A stretch of DNA of 64,000 bases, from the NCBI GenBank assembly GCA_016699575.1, contig CP064979.1, positions 1,798,001-1,862,000 on the forward strand, read 5' to 3'. Below are positions 17,111 through 26,395 of the stretch, one piece after another. The position numbers and the translations under genes are program-made. Every line of letters begins with the position of its first letter. Within the stretch, counting starts at the first letter, position 1. The notes below the pieces were generated by a model. It was not told where the DNA came from. It made no database searches and saw only the letters and a program-made list of their open reading frames with translations. The DNA is from Flavobacteriales bacterium. GTDB lineage: Bacteria > Bacteroidota > Bacteroidia > Flavobacteriales_F > PHOS-HE28.

Positions 17111-17806
17111 TCAGGCCCCCAGCATGGCCCTGAACCGCTGCGCGTAGCTCTCGCTGATCGGCAGCGACGTACCCTCCACGTGAACCTCATTGCGGTCCGC
17201 TTTCCCCACCGCGCCCAAGCGCACGATGTGCGAGCGGTGGATGCGGCAGTAGTGCTCGGCGGGCAGCCGCGCCTCCAGGTCGCGCAGGTGCTACAGGCTC
17301 AGGAAGCGGCCGCGTGCACGGGTGTGCACCGCTACGTAATCGCGCATGGCTGAGATGTACAACACCTCATCGTGATCCAGGCGCACGAGCTCATGCCCGC
17401 ACTTCAGGAAGAAGTGGTCCGTGGTCGGAACGGTCGTTGGCGTTGCCCGGCGGACATGGACCTTTTCAATGGCGCGCATGAAGCGCTCGTAGCTGGCGGG
17501 CTTTTGCAGGTAGTCCACCACGTCAAGGGCGAAGCCGTCGATGGCGTGCTCCGGATGGGCGGAGACGATGATGAACGCGCAGTGAGGTCCGGCCAGCTTG
17601 ATCAGCTGCAGGCCGCTCAGTTCCGGCATGCGGATATCCGTGAGCACCAAGTCGATGCCGCCTTGCTCCAGTCTGCGGAAAGCCGCGATCGGATCGGTGA
17701 AGGATCCGCCCAATACCAGGCCAGGCGTGCGTTGCACATAGCCAACAAGCAGCTCCACGGCCAATGGCTCGTCGTCCACGATCAGGCAGGTGAGCGGCTC
17801 AGGCAT
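17111..17806 (-). pseudogene. LytTR response regulator interrupted by an in-frame TAG
   Basis: Reading leftward from the ATG at 17804-17806 gives MPEPLTCLIVDDEPLAVELL, a receiver with phospho-acceptor Asp in LVLTDIRMPELSG, then a LytTR domain (FFLKCGHELVRLDHDEVLYISAMRDYVAVH in two parts). At 17291-17293 an in-frame TAG cuts the domain after RGRFLSL. The same frame continues past it with HLRDLEARLPAEHYCRIHRS and HIVRLGAVGKADRNEVHVEG and reaches a natural TGA at 17111-17113. The lost part includes the RIHRSHIV DNA-contact region, so the truncated product should not bind DNA. A sequencing error cannot be excluded. Confidence 0.82.
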
Positions 17807-18886
17807 GGCGATGGAGCGGCAGTGTAAGTTCCGCCACGAAGCGGTCGGCCTGCGGTGCGAAGGTCGCGCGGCCTGCCCGTCGTAAAGCAGGAGCAGCAGG
17901 CGTTGCAGGTCGCGCAGGCCGGTGGACGGGCCATCGTCCTCCACACGTTTGCCCACACGGTTCTCGCAGCGCACGGACAGGCGATCATCGGCGATCCGCA
18001 CCACCAACGACAACGGAACATCCGCGTCGCACGGATCGCCGTGCTTGAATGCGTTCTCCATCAAGGGCAGTAACACCAGCGCCACCATCGGCTGATGAAG
18101 TGCGCGATCATCCGCCTCCAACTGCAGGTTCAACGGCCGGTCGTAGCGGAGCGCTTGCAGGGTGCAATAGCGCTGCACGAGCGTCCACTCGTCCGCGAGC
18201 GGCAGGGTGCGGCCATCGCGTTTGGTGATGTGCCGCATGAGCTCGGCCATCTCGTGCAGCGGGCCGCTCACATCGGCATTGGGCCGCAGGGAGAGCGCGT
18301 AGAGATTGTTGATCGTGTTGTACAGGAAGTGCGGGGCGACACGGGCGCGCAATAGGTCCAGTTCCGATACACGACGCTCGTTCATCAATCGCATGCGTTG
18401 GGCCAGGCCGATGAACTGCGATTCGACCAGGAACAGCAGGGATCCGAACAGGAAGGGCAGCGTGCCGTACGTGAGGTTGTCCAGGGCGAAGGAGAAGAAG
18501 CCGGTGCCCGGTGGATAGTTCGGAGCGCTGCCCAAAGCCGGCAGCAACCATTGATCGCCGATGAACCGCAGGGAGACGTACACGCCCAGGCAGATGGGGT
18601 AGCTGAGCACCAGGCTGCGCACCAGTCCGCGGTTGCGGGACCATGCGCGCAGCGCGAAGAGCACCACAAGAGCGGCCAACACGATGTACGCACCGAAGAG
18701 CAGACCATAGGCCAGTAGTGCAGCACGCGGCCGTTCGTCGAACCGCACCCAGCCGATGAGATCTCCCGCCCAAGCGACCAGTACGCTTGCGGTGATCAGG
18801 AGCGCGGCGAGCGCACCGTTGCGCAGGCGGCCTTCTTCCGTGAACCACGAGCGGCCGTGATCGCGCCTGTCAACCAGGTTGGTCAT
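17799..18886 (-). pseudogene. LytS-type sensor histidine kinase with C-terminal frameshift
   Basis: From the ATG at 18884-18886 the product has four to five membrane helices, then the LytS-type motif RARVAPHFLYNTINNLYAL with the phosphorylated His, and the ATPase motifs LLPLMENAFKHG and GLRDLQRLLLLLYDG. After GQAA (about 17885) the expected ending ATFAPQADRFVAELTLPLHR is found one frame away and runs to a TGA at 17799-17801 that overlaps the regulator's ATG. The actual frame instead reads through into the regulator, giving one 531-codon fused frame from 18886 to the TAG at 17291. One missing base explains this. The pair would once have been a normal overlapping LytS/LytTR system. Confidence 0.8.
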
Positions 18887-18927
18887 TGTGCTGCAAGCTA
18901 TTTCCTGCTGGTGTGTTGGGGCCATTG

Positions 18928-18994
18928 GGATCGGCGGATCGGCCGTTCCGATCGGCGGCTTTTTCGAGGAGCGTCCGGGCCGGTCCGCCGATCC
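18928..18994. promoter_or_regulatory. Inverted-repeat cluster in divergent promoter region
   Basis: GGATCGGCGGA (18928-18938) is repeated in inverted form as TCCGCCGATCC (18984-18994). Inside lies a second inverted repeat, GATCGG-5-CCGATC (18937-18953). A further CCGATCGG follows near 19008. The cluster sits between the broken sensor kinase and the DUF5694 gene, so it may be an operator for either promoter; this is inferred from symmetry only. Confidence 0.4.
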
Positions 18995-19068
18995 GCTGGT
19001 GCAACGGCCGATCGGTGCGCGCCGCTCTTGGCACACCGACCTAGCCTTGGCACCAAAGAGCCCCTGCC

Positions 19069-19956
19069 ATGAGAACACTGCATCTTCTTGCGACCTCGTT
19101 CATCGTTGCTGCCGCTGGCGCACAAGCCCCCATCCCCGACCCGGACAGGATATTGATCGGCGACCGGCCACAACCGCAGGTGCTGCTCCTGGGCACCTTC
19201 CACTTCAACTATCCCGGGCTGGATGCGCACAAGACCGACAAGTCGAAGGAAGTGGATGTGTTGGCGGAACAGCGGCAGCGCGAGCTGGACGAACTGCTTG
19301 ATGTGATCCTTCGCTTCAAGCCCACCAAGCTGTGCGTGGAAACGCAGGGTGCGTGGCTTTGGCACGAATACCAGGAGTACAAGCAGGGCAAGCCGCTCGG
19401 ACGGAACGAGTACTACCAGCTCGGCTTCAACATCATGGACCGCGCAGGGCTCGATACGCTCTACGCCGTGGATGCGCGACCGTTGGTCATGGACCTGCGG
19501 TATGGCAACGACAGCACCAGGCACATCCCGTGGATCGATCCGCTCTACGACGGCTGGGATTGGGGCGGCACCGATGCGATCTCGATGCGCTATGATTCGC
19601 TGTACAACGCCATCGATAGCTACGAGTCCAGCCACACTTTGCTGGAGAGTTTTCTCTCCATGAACGACGACCACGCACTGGACCGCGACTTCGGCGCTTA
19701 CCTCAACGGCGGCTTCCTGCTGCGCGAGCATGATGGCGCCGACATCCTCAGCATGCACTGGTACAACCGCAACCTGCGCATCTTCCGCAACATCAAGCGC
19801 ATCACCACCGGGCCGGAGGACCGCATCCTCGTGATCTTCGGTGCGGGGCACATGGGCATCCTGAAGCACCTGTTCGATTGCGATCCGACCTACCGCGTGG
19901 TGACCTTGAAGCAGTTGGCCGAGCGGCAGTGCCCACCGAACAGGAGGGTGCACTAG
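19069..19956 (+). CDS. DUF5694 domain-containing exported protein
   Basis: The 295-residue protein has a signal peptide (MRTLHLLATSFIVAAAGAQA) and the family's characteristic beginning QVLLLGTFHFNYPGLDAHKTDK. Later come VLAEQRQRELDELLDVILRFKPTK, CVETQ and near the end ILVIFGAGHMGILKHLF. The GTFHF...E...GAGH pattern recalls TraB/erythromycin-esterase-like metal-dependent folds, so a hydrolase activity is possible but unproven. It converges on the erythromycin-esterase-type gene with a shared CTAG (4-bp overlap of the two stop codons). Confidence 0.85.
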   Translation: MRTLHLLATSFIVAAAGAQAPIPDPDRILIGDRPQPQVLLLGTFHFNYPGLDAHKTDKSKEVDVLAEQRQRELDELLDVILRFKPTKLCVETQGAWLWHEYQEYKQGKPLGRNEYYQLGFNIMDRAGLDTLYAVDARPLVMDLRYGNDSTRHIPWIDPLYDGWDWGGTDAISMRYDSLYNAIDSYESSHTLLESFLSMNDDHALDRDFGAYLNGGFLLREHDGADILSMHWYNRNLRIFRNIKRITTGPEDRILVIFGAGHMGILKHLFDCDPTYRVVTLKQLAERQCPPNRRVH

Positions 19957-21233
19957 CGCGCTATGATGATCCGCGACTTGTCCACCGGTACGGCCGCCGT
20001 AGTGCGCACGAAGAAGACCAATCCATCGAAGTCGTTGGCAGGCGTCATGGGCATCAGTTGCGAGGCATCGCGGGTGCGATCGTCGCAATCGTCGGGTATT
20101 TGGTAGCCGCCCCACCAGCGGTGGCCGTGGCCAGTGTGCAGCCAGCGTTGCACGGTGGTGTCGGCGGGTGCGGTGCGCAGGTCAACGGCGAAGTCGCCAA
20201 GGCCGGTGGCGCTGAACTGCTCTTCCAACGAGCCTGTTGCGGGCGCGGTGTGGTGGTAGCGCTTGAAGCCCCAGCGGCCTGTACTGTCGGGGGCGTTCGC
20301 TTGAAAGCCGCCAGCGCCGAAGGCGAAGCCGAGCGCGTAGTAGTCGTTCTTCAATGCACCAGCAAGGTGCCCGCCCATGGCGAGCTCCTCGGTGCCGAGG
20401 TAGTCGAGCGACGAGCGCTTCACATGGGCATTGTGCGCCCACGCCACACAGCGTTCATCGGGTGCCAATAGCGCGAGCAACAGGTCCGCCATAGCCTTGT
20501 CGCGGCCGCCGGACGTGCCATACATGGTGATGAACGCGCGCAGCTCAAGCGTGCGCAGATGCAGTTCGGTACGTGCGGTCGTATCACGCAGCATCCGCAT
20601 CAACAGGTCAAGCTCCAGGGAGTCAAGCTCCTTCTCCAGCCCATCGAACTCCGTACGATCGCCTTGGAACAACTGCTGCATGGCTGGGCCCGAGCGCTCC
20701 ACCAGATCGCGCACGCGACCGGTCAGTGCACTATCGTTCAACAGCTCGCTGATGCGGTCAGCCACCGCGCCGCCGTCCTGCGCATCGAAACCGATGAAGC
20801 GCACGCGATCGTCCGATGCTGCTTTGGCGTTCCACGCGCGCAGGTCGTTGAGCAGCGCCATGTTCTCCTCCACGGCCCAAATGAGCATGTCGAAGCCGCG
20901 CATGGCATCGCGTGCATCGTTGGTGCGGCCCTGTACGTAGTCGTTGCACGCGCGCGCTTTCGACGCGCTGGCCTCATAGGCCACTGTGCGGTAGCCGTGG
21001 TGGCGGACCAGCTCCATCGTTAGGTGGCGTTTCAGCTCGAAGGCCTCGTGCTGACCGTGCGTGGCCTCGCCCAGCCCTAGCACGCGCGCGTTGGCGAGCA
21101 TGGTGGCCACGCGCGCCGTGTCGTTGAGCGGCACGGCAGCGGCCTTCAGCCAATGCGCTACGGCAAGCGGCGGTTCCTGCGCGCGCGTGGCGCAAGCTGC
21201 AACGAACAACAGGATAAAGACCAACGGGCGCAT
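19953..21233 (-). CDS. Erythromycin esterase-type (EreA-like) exported hydrolase
   Basis: The 426-residue product has a signal peptide (MRPLVFILLFVAACATRAQ) and the EreA/ChanN-fold signature GLGEATHGQHEAFELKRHL, with catalytic Glu and His. YRTVAYEASASKARACNDYV, IRFIGFDAQDG-like VRFIGFDAQDG and WAHNAHVKRSSLDYLG follow. These mark the erythromycin-esterase family, whose genuine macrolide esterases are a small subset. The Bacteroidota exported members are mostly uncharacterised, so no resistance should be assumed. The ATG at 21231-21233 is set by the signal peptide. Its stop codon overlaps that of the convergent DUF5694 gene. Confidence 0.87.
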   Translation of the reverse strand: MRPLVFILLFVAACATRAQEPPLAVAHWLKAAAVPLNDTARVATMLANARVLGLGEATHGQHEAFELKRHLTMELVRHHGYRTVAYEASASKARACNDYVQGRTNDARDAMRGFDMLIWAVEENMALLNDLRAWNAKAASDDRVRFIGFDAQDGGAVADRISELLNDSALTGRVRDLVERSGPAMQQLFQGDRTEFDGLEKELDSLELDLLMRMLRDTTARTELHLRTLELRAFITMYGTSGGRDKAMADLLLALLAPDERCVAWAHNAHVKRSSLDYLGTEELAMGGHLAGALKNDYYALGFAFGAGGFQANAPDSTGRWGFKRYHHTAPATGSLEEQFSATGLGDFAVDLRTAPADTTVQRWLHTGHGHRWWGGYQIPDDCDDRTRDASQLMPMTPANDFDGLVFFVRTTAAVPVDKSRIIIAR

Positions 21234-21260
21234 GGACGATGAGCGAAGTAAGCATGCGGG

Positions 21261-21425
21261 ATGCGGAAACACGCCACAGGGTCGCGTTCATCCTCCAGCA
21301 AGCTCCTCACCTGCAGGAACAACGCGCTGTACAACGCGAACCGATCAGTGGTGGTGGGCAGGGTGATCGTCCCGCTCATCGCTCTATCGCACGCCCGTTC
21401 ATCGGCGGGCGGCGAAGGTAGCCGG
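21261..21425 (-). pseudogene. Relic of msrC (free methionine-R-sulfoxide reductase)
   Basis: Leftward from the ATG at 21377-21379 the frame reads MSGTITLPTTTDRFALYSALF, nearly identical to the intact gene at 52959 (MSETITLPTTTDRFALYSALF). After EDERDPVA it jumps straight to CFRIP. In the intact gene these points are separated by about 110 bp, and both ends carry GTGGCG, so a deletion between short direct repeats fits. Similarity ends at about 21261. The matching region extends upstream of the ATG through CTACCTTCGCCGCCCGCCG (about 21413-21425 on this strand), so the promoter was copied too. No function is expected. Confidence 0.85.
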
Positions 21426-21463
21426 GGACTTGCCCAAGCCTAAAGCCGATGCCGTGCACCTGT

Positions 21464-22333
21464 TCAGTATGCATCCAAGTACTCCTTTGGGTACTTCTTT
21501 ATGTACCGCTCGGGGATCGGCGTGCTACCGTAGCTCACGCCATGCTGCTCTAGGTAGTCCGCAACCTCCATCTTCAGAACGTGCGCTTCCGAACCTAGGG
21601 TGAAGGTCATCTCTCTGAGGTAATGGCTGAAGTAGAGTGAGTCCCCGGTAACGGTTGTGGACAAGACTCCTTCGAAATCCGCACCCTTCTCGACCACCAG
21701 AAAATGAACCACATCCATCCTCTCGAGCAGACAAGCACTCATGAGCGCGGAACCGAACTCCTCATCCCTATAGTTGATGTCCGCTCCTCTATCCAAGAGC
21801 AACGCAACGCTCTCCAATCGGCTCTTTGCCGCAGCGATCAATGGGGTCTTCAATCGCGTAGCACCATCAGTGACTCCCGGCTTGGGCATCGCTACGGCGT
21901 TCACATCGCCCCCATGTTCGAGCAAGAGTCGGAGATACTGAGACGTCTCGTTGTTGTCAGCAGCATGGATAAAGGCCGAGGAGCCATCGAACGACTGTGC
22001 ATTGGGGTCGGCCCTGGCTTCACAAAGGACTTTGGCCGAAGGATAGTCGCTCCTGATGACAGCCCACTCGAGCAGCGTCATTCCGTACTGGGGCTCTTGG
22101 AAGTGCAGCAGTGATGTGTCCTCGCTGCAGATCACGCGAATTCGCCCTGTGTCACTAGCGGCCACAGCCTCCGCAAGGTCCCACGCTCGACTGCCGCGAA
22201 AGAGTTCGATATCAATTCCAAGCAGTGGTCTTTCTCTTTCGTTGCCTGATCGTCCAGAGCAACCGGCAATGATGAGAGCGGCAGCGAGCGCTGCGCTGAT
22301 AGTCCCAGTGATCTTTCCCCCCTCGATGCTCAT
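21464..22333 (-). CDS. Ankyrin-repeat lipoprotein
   Basis: The product of the ATG at 22331-22333 has 289 residues with a lipoprotein signal (MSIEGGKITGTISAALAAAL then IIAGC; Cys at about 25). It contains about four to five ankyrin repeats, recognisable as YGMTLLEWAVIRSDYPSAKVL, SSAFIHAADNNETSQYLRLLLEHGGDVNA, TPLIAAAKSRLESVALLLDRGADIN and SALMSACLLERMDVVHFLVVEKGADF (longer units are given here as cores). The repeats mediate protein binding at the membrane or outside. GC content is visibly lower than in the neighbours, which suggests acquisition. An upstream ATG at 22375 would put 14 extra residues before the signal. Confidence 0.82.
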   Translation of the reverse strand: MSIEGGKITGTISAALAAALIIAGCSGRSGNERERPLLGIDIELFRGSRAWDLAEAVAASDTGRIRVICSEDTSLLHFQEPQYGMTLLEWAVIRSDYPSAKVLCEARADPNAQSFDGSSAFIHAADNNETSQYLRLLLEHGGDVNAVAMPKPGVTDGATRLKTPLIAAAKSRLESVALLLDRGADINYRDEEFGSALMSACLLERMDVVHFLVVEKGADFEGVLSTTVTGDSLYFSHYLREMTFTLGSEAHVLKMEVADYLEQHGVSYGSTPIPERYIKKYPKEYLDAY

Positions 22334-22436
22334 GTTCTGGGGGTGGTCATCGAAGACGTTGGTCGTTCTAGTCACCCGCCCAATGTAGCCTCTCCCCCCA
22401 CCCCATTACTTTGGCTCAACCCTTGCGCCTCCATGC

Positions 22437-22562
22437 CTCCCTTGCACCACCAGCCAACGGCCAACAGCTAAAGGCCAACAGCAGCACGCGCATCCCCTTT
22501 TCAACTTTCAGCCTTCAGCTTTTGAACTTTAGCCTTCAGCCTTGAGACTTGTGACTTGAGTC
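22437..22562. repeat. Low-complexity degenerate direct repeats upstream of the kinase
   Basis: GGCCAACAGC-type units occur twice (22459-22482). They are followed by AACTTTCAGCCTTCAGC and AACTTTAGCCTTCAGCC about 21 bp apart (22503-22541), then ACTTGTGACTTGAGTCTTC. The pyrimidine/purine-simple stretch lies directly in front of the large histidine kinase start and is unlike the surrounding GC-rich sequence. No gene fits here. Confidence 0.55.
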
Positions 22563-22574
22563 TTCAACCGCCCC

Positions 22575-25500
22575 ATGCCGCAGCCGCTTCCACCTGCCCG
22601 TTCCACCATCAGCGCTGTGGGCTATTGTGTTCTCACGCTTTTGCTGCTCGGCGCCGCATGGCTCTCCCGCGGCCCTTCCCCCGACGACCGCCTCGCATCC
22701 ATCGCCACCGACCTCGAGCAGCGCCTCGCCCAACGCGCCGAACTCCTCCGCACCCGCGCCACCACCTGGCACCGCACCGCACAAAGCGATGGCCTCAGCG
22801 CCCTCCGGGGCCGCATGCAAGAACTCCACGCCGAGCAAGAAAACCTCGGCATCGGCCACTGGGCCTGGCAAGCCGACACACTCGCCCTCTGGACATCCAC
22901 CGGCGCCATCTCCGAAGACACCCTGCGCCGCACCTTCCGCGCCCACCTGCGCACCGGCAGCAACATCCTCCTGCACACCTTCGAAAGCCAGCAACCCGCC
23001 TGGCACGCCACTGCGGAAGTCTACACCGCGCCGCCCGTCAGTAACCGCTACCTCAGCGCCAGCTTCCACCCCTCGCTCGGTGTGCCGCGCGGCGTCATCG
23101 CCGAAACCACCCCCGGCATCGGCCCCGTCGTCCGCGATGCCGAAGGCCACGTCATGTTCCGCCTCTCATGGAACACCGAGCGCCTGCCCTTCAACACCTG
23201 GGACATCGCTCGCGCCCTGTTGCTCATCCTCGCCAGCATCACCCTGCTCGCCGCCGTGTGGAAGGCAAGCATGCACATCGCGCGCCGCAACGCCGCCCTC
23301 GGCATTCTCGTCTTCATCGTAGTGCTCGTGCTGCTCCGCTGGATCAGCATGCGCATCTACCCCGTCGAACCCTTCGACCGCCTGCAGCTCTTCGGCCCGC
23401 AGCTCTACGCCACCAGCCAATGGCTCCCCTCCCTCGGCGACCTCCTCATCACGGGCATCCTCCTCACCATCCTCGCGCGCTTCATCCACGCTTCATGCAG
23501 GCCCATTAAGGTTGAAGGCCCTCGCGCCGCCCTGGCCACCGGCCTCCTTGCTACCGCACTTCTGCTGGCGCTCGCCCGGTGCATCACGGTCCTCGCCATC
23601 GGTTTGGTCGAAGACAGCTCCATCGATCTGGACCTCTACCACCTCGATCGCGTCGACGTCCACAGTGCCATCGGTCTCCTCTGCGTGGCACTCCTCTTCA
23701 CCGCGTGGATCCTCCTCGCCGACGCCACCACACGCGCACTGTCCAACGTTGGCCGAACGCGTCACGCACTTTTCACCTCTGCGCTCGTTGTCCTCGGCTC
23801 GCTCATCGTGCACCACATCAGCGGTGTGTACGACCTGTTGCTCGTGCTCTGGCCGCTGCCCCTGCTCATCATCATCGTGCTCGGGCGTCGTCGCGCTTAT
23901 CGTTTCGGGCATGCCGTCATCGCCCTCATCACGCTCTCCGCCATCAGCGCGCACCTCCTCATCAAGTTCACCCAGCACCGCGAGCAGCAGGAGCGCATCC
24001 TCATCGCCGAGCGCCTCATCACCGATCAGGACCCCGTCGTCGAGCAGCTCTTCCGCAGCACCGCACCGCGCCTCCGCAACGACAGCGCCATCTACGCCCT
24101 CCTCACCGACACCCTGCTCTGCCGCCCCAACGAACTCGATGCCCGTGTGCGCCAGGAGTTCTTCACCGGCTACTGGGAGCGCTACCGCGTGCACCTCTAC
24201 GCCTTCACCACCGATGGCCGCCTCGTCTGCTCCAACACCAACGAAGCCGCCCGCTCCCTCGCCACCGACAACGCGCCCTTCACGCCCGCGCTTCCCGTGG
24301 CCGACATGCCCGAGCTGCACTTCCACACCGAAAGCGGCCAGCAACGATTCTACCATGCGCAGGTCGCCATCATGGCCACCGACACCAGTCCGCCCACGCA
24401 GCTCCTCATCGAACTACTGCCGCGCGCCATGAGCGACGTGCAGGGCTATCCCGAGCTCCTCCTCAGCGGCGAGCGCACCACCGAACAACGCGCCGCCCGC
24501 TATGCCTTCGCCCGCTACGACCAAGGCCTCCTCACCGAGCAGCGCGGTGCCGAGCATCCCTTCCGCTGGTCGGGGGAAGTCTCGCCCACTGGTGCTTGGT
24601 CCGTGCGTGACGAAGGCTCATCGCTGGCGCTGGGCGATGCCACCGGCTCCATGGTGGTGCTTTCGTTACCGCTGCCCACCCTGCTCGACAAGGCCAGCAC
24701 GTTCAGTTGGCTCTTCGCGTTCTTCAGTGTCTTGTTGGTTGGCGCGTTCGTTGTGCGCACCGTGCAACGCGATGGCGGCTTGCCGGCCTTCTCGCTCGGC
24801 GGCAAAGTGCGCGTGGCACTGCTTGCGTTCTCCGTTGTGGTGCTGCTCTTCTTCGGCCTCGGTGCGCAACGCCTGCTCAGCGGCATCACCACGCAGCGCA
24901 ACGATTCCGCATTGCAGGAGAAAGCCCGCAGCGTTGCCGTGGAACTACAGCACAAGTTGGGCGAAGAGCAGCTCCTCTCAACGCAGAATGCCCCCTACAT
25001 CAGCCGCCTGCTCGACAAGTTCGGCAACGTCTTCTTCACCGACATCAACATCTACGCCCCGCAAGGAACGCTCATCGCCGCCACGCGCCCGCAGATGTTC
25101 ACCGCGGGCCTGCTCAGCGAGCGCATGCATCCTGTCGCGTTCGCATCCCTCGCCGGCGGGGCGCGCAACGCCGTGGTGCAAGTGGAACACATCGGCAGCG
25201 CGGCGTACCGCAGTGCCTATCTGCCCTTGCGGAACAACTCCGGCACGTTGCTCGGTTTCGTGAACCTGCCCTCCTTCGCGCGCCAAGGTGAACTGGAAGC
25301 CGAGCGCACGGGCCTCATTACCGCCATCGTCAACTTGTTCGTGCTTCTGCTTGCATTGTCCCTGCTGGCCGGCGTCCTCATCAGCAACTGGACCACCCGA
25401 CCGCTGGAAGTGTTGCGCCGCAGCATTGAAGGCATGGCGCTGCGCGGCACCAACGAGCGCATCACCTACACCGGTCGCGACGAGATCGGTGAACTGGTGC

Positions 25501-26228
25501 GCGTGTACAACACCAAGGTGCAGGAGCTGCACGAGAGCGCCGAAAAACTGGCCCGCAGCGAGCGCGAAAGCGCGTGGAAAGAAATGGCCCGACAGGTGGC
25601 GCACGAGATCAAGAACCCGCTCACGCCCATGAAGCTCGGCATCCAGCATTTCCAGCGCACGTGGGACCCGAGCGCTCCGGAAGCAAGGCAACGCCTCGAC
25701 CGTTTCGCTACGGGCATGGTGGAACAGATCGATGCACTCAGCCGTGTGGCAGGCGACTTCTCTCGCTTCGCGCAGATGGGCGCTGCCAACGAAACCATCC
25801 TCGACCTGAACGATGTCGCCCGCAATGCCGTGGCGCTCTTCTCCGACGGCGCGGACGCGGCGGTTTCGCTCCGTACCGCTGAACTGCTCGTGGTGAAGGC
25901 CGATCGCGAGCACCTTTTGCGCGTGTTCAACAACCTCATCACCAATGCGCTGCAGGCCGTTCCCGAAGGAATGCAGGGCAGGGTGGATGTCGTGTTGCGG
26001 CGCGATGGCGACCACGCGGTCGCGGAGGTGCGCGACAACGGCAGTGGCGTCCCCGAGGAGATCCGCGATCGCATCTTCGAACCGAACTTCACCACCAAGA
26101 GCAGCGGCATGGGCCTCGGCCTGGCCATGGTGAAGCGCATGGTGGAACAAGCGGGCGGAGAGGTGTGGTACGAGAGCGTTGAGGGACAGGGCGCGCAGTT
26201 CGTAGTGCGCCTGCCGCTCGCGCGGTAG
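22575..26228 (+). CDS. Large NtrY-like membrane sensor histidine kinase
   Basis: This 1217-residue protein begins with one helix, a long extracytoplasmic domain and a block of helices around residues 210-460, and carries a second sensory domain (about 470-700). More helices follow at about 715-735 and 750-770, then a third sensor segment and another helix near 920-940. A HAMP domain (TTRPLEVLRRSIEGMALRG) precedes the kinase core: AHEIKNPLTPMKLGIQHF with the phospho-His, NNLITNALQAVP, DNGSGVP and TTKSSGMGLGLAMVKRM. The HEIKNPLTP box and core resemble NtrY. No regulator gene is adjacent. Leu codons are mostly CTC in the first two thirds and CTG afterwards. A MITE copy sits 6 bp behind the stop. 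Confidence 0.9.
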   Translation: MPQPLPPARSTISAVGYCVLTLLLLGAAWLSRGPSPDDRLASIATDLEQRLAQRAELLRTRATTWHRTAQSDGLSALRGRMQELHAEQENLGIGHWAWQADTLALWTSTGAISEDTLRRTFRAHLRTGSNILLHTFESQQPAWHATAEVYTAPPVSNRYLSASFHPSLGVPRGVIAETTPGIGPVVRDAEGHVMFRLSWNTERLPFNTWDIARALLLILASITLLAAVWKASMHIARRNAALGILVFIVVLVLLRWISMRIYPVEPFDRLQLFGPQLYATSQWLPSLGDLLITGILLTILARFIHASCRPIKVEGPRAALATGLLATALLLALARCITVLAIGLVEDSSIDLDLYHLDRVDVHSAIGLLCVALLFTAWILLADATTRALSNVGRTRHALFTSALVVLGSLIVHHISGVYDLLLVLWPLPLLIIIVLGRRRAYRFGHAVIALITLSAISAHLLIKFTQHREQQERILIAERLITDQDPVVEQLFRSTAPRLRNDSAIYALLTDTLLCRPNELDARVRQEFFTGYWERYRVHLYAFTTDGRLVCSNTNEAARSLATDNAPFTPALPVADMPELHFHTESGQQRFYHAQVAIMATDTSPPTQLLIELLPRAMSDVQGYPELLLSGERTTEQRAARYAFARYDQGLLTEQRGAEHPFRWSGEVSPTGAWSVRDEGSSLALGDATGSMVVLSLPLPTLLDKASTFSWLFAFFSVLLVGAFVVRTVQRDGGLPAFSLGGKVRVALLAFSVVVLLFFGLGAQRLLSGITTQRNDSALQEKARSVAVELQHKLGEEQLLSTQNAPYISRLLDKFGNVFFTDINIYAPQGTLIAATRPQMFTAGLLSERMHPVAFASLAGGARNAVVQVEHIGSAAYRSAYLPLRNNSGTLLGFVNLPSFARQGELEAERTGLITAIVNLFVLLLALSLLAGVLISNWTTRPLEVLRRSIEGMALRGTNERITYTGRDEIGELVRVYNTKVQELHESAEKLARSERESAWKEMARQVAHEIKNPLTPMKLGIQHFQRTWDPSAPEARQRLDRFATGMVEQIDALSRVAGDFSRFAQMGAANETILDLNDVARNAVALFSDGADAAVSLRTAELLVVKADREHLLRVFNNLITNALQAVPEGMQGRVDVVLRRDGDHAVAEVRDNGSGVPEEIRDRIFEPNFTTKSSGMGLGLAMVKRMVEQAGGEVWYESVEGQGAQFVVRLPLAR

Positions 26229-26234
26229 TTCTTA

Positions 26235-26395
26235 GAGCCTGTTTGGGTTCTCTTGAACGAGGGGCTCCGAGGCTATTTTTCGTTCAGGCGCTTCCGGAAA
26301 GTCCTCGCGTAGCGGTGCCTACGGGATCATTTTCCGGCGAAGCATGGGCGGAAAAGAGACCGGAGAGCGCGTTTGAAGAGATCCCAAACGGGCTC
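26235..26395 (+). mobile_element. MITE-like element, copy 2 (161 bp)
   Basis: This copy has the same length as copy 1 at 8906-9066 and differs at about 8 positions, two of them within the terminal inverted repeats. It is flanked by the 3-bp repeat TTA (26232-26234 and 26396-26398). Internal palindromes are retained, although CCGGAAAG no longer pairs perfectly. It has inserted just behind the stop codon of the large histidine kinase, in the same orientation relative to the upstream gene as copy 1. Confidence 0.88.

Noticed and set aside
19953..21233. Macrolide resistance gene
   Set aside because: The erythromycin-esterase fold is common among exported Bacteroidota proteins of unknown role. 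No close match to a proven resistance enzyme can be shown.
24978..26150. Minus-strand open frame of 390 codons
   Set aside because: It is a mirror of the histidine kinase core. The plus frame has all kinase motifs.
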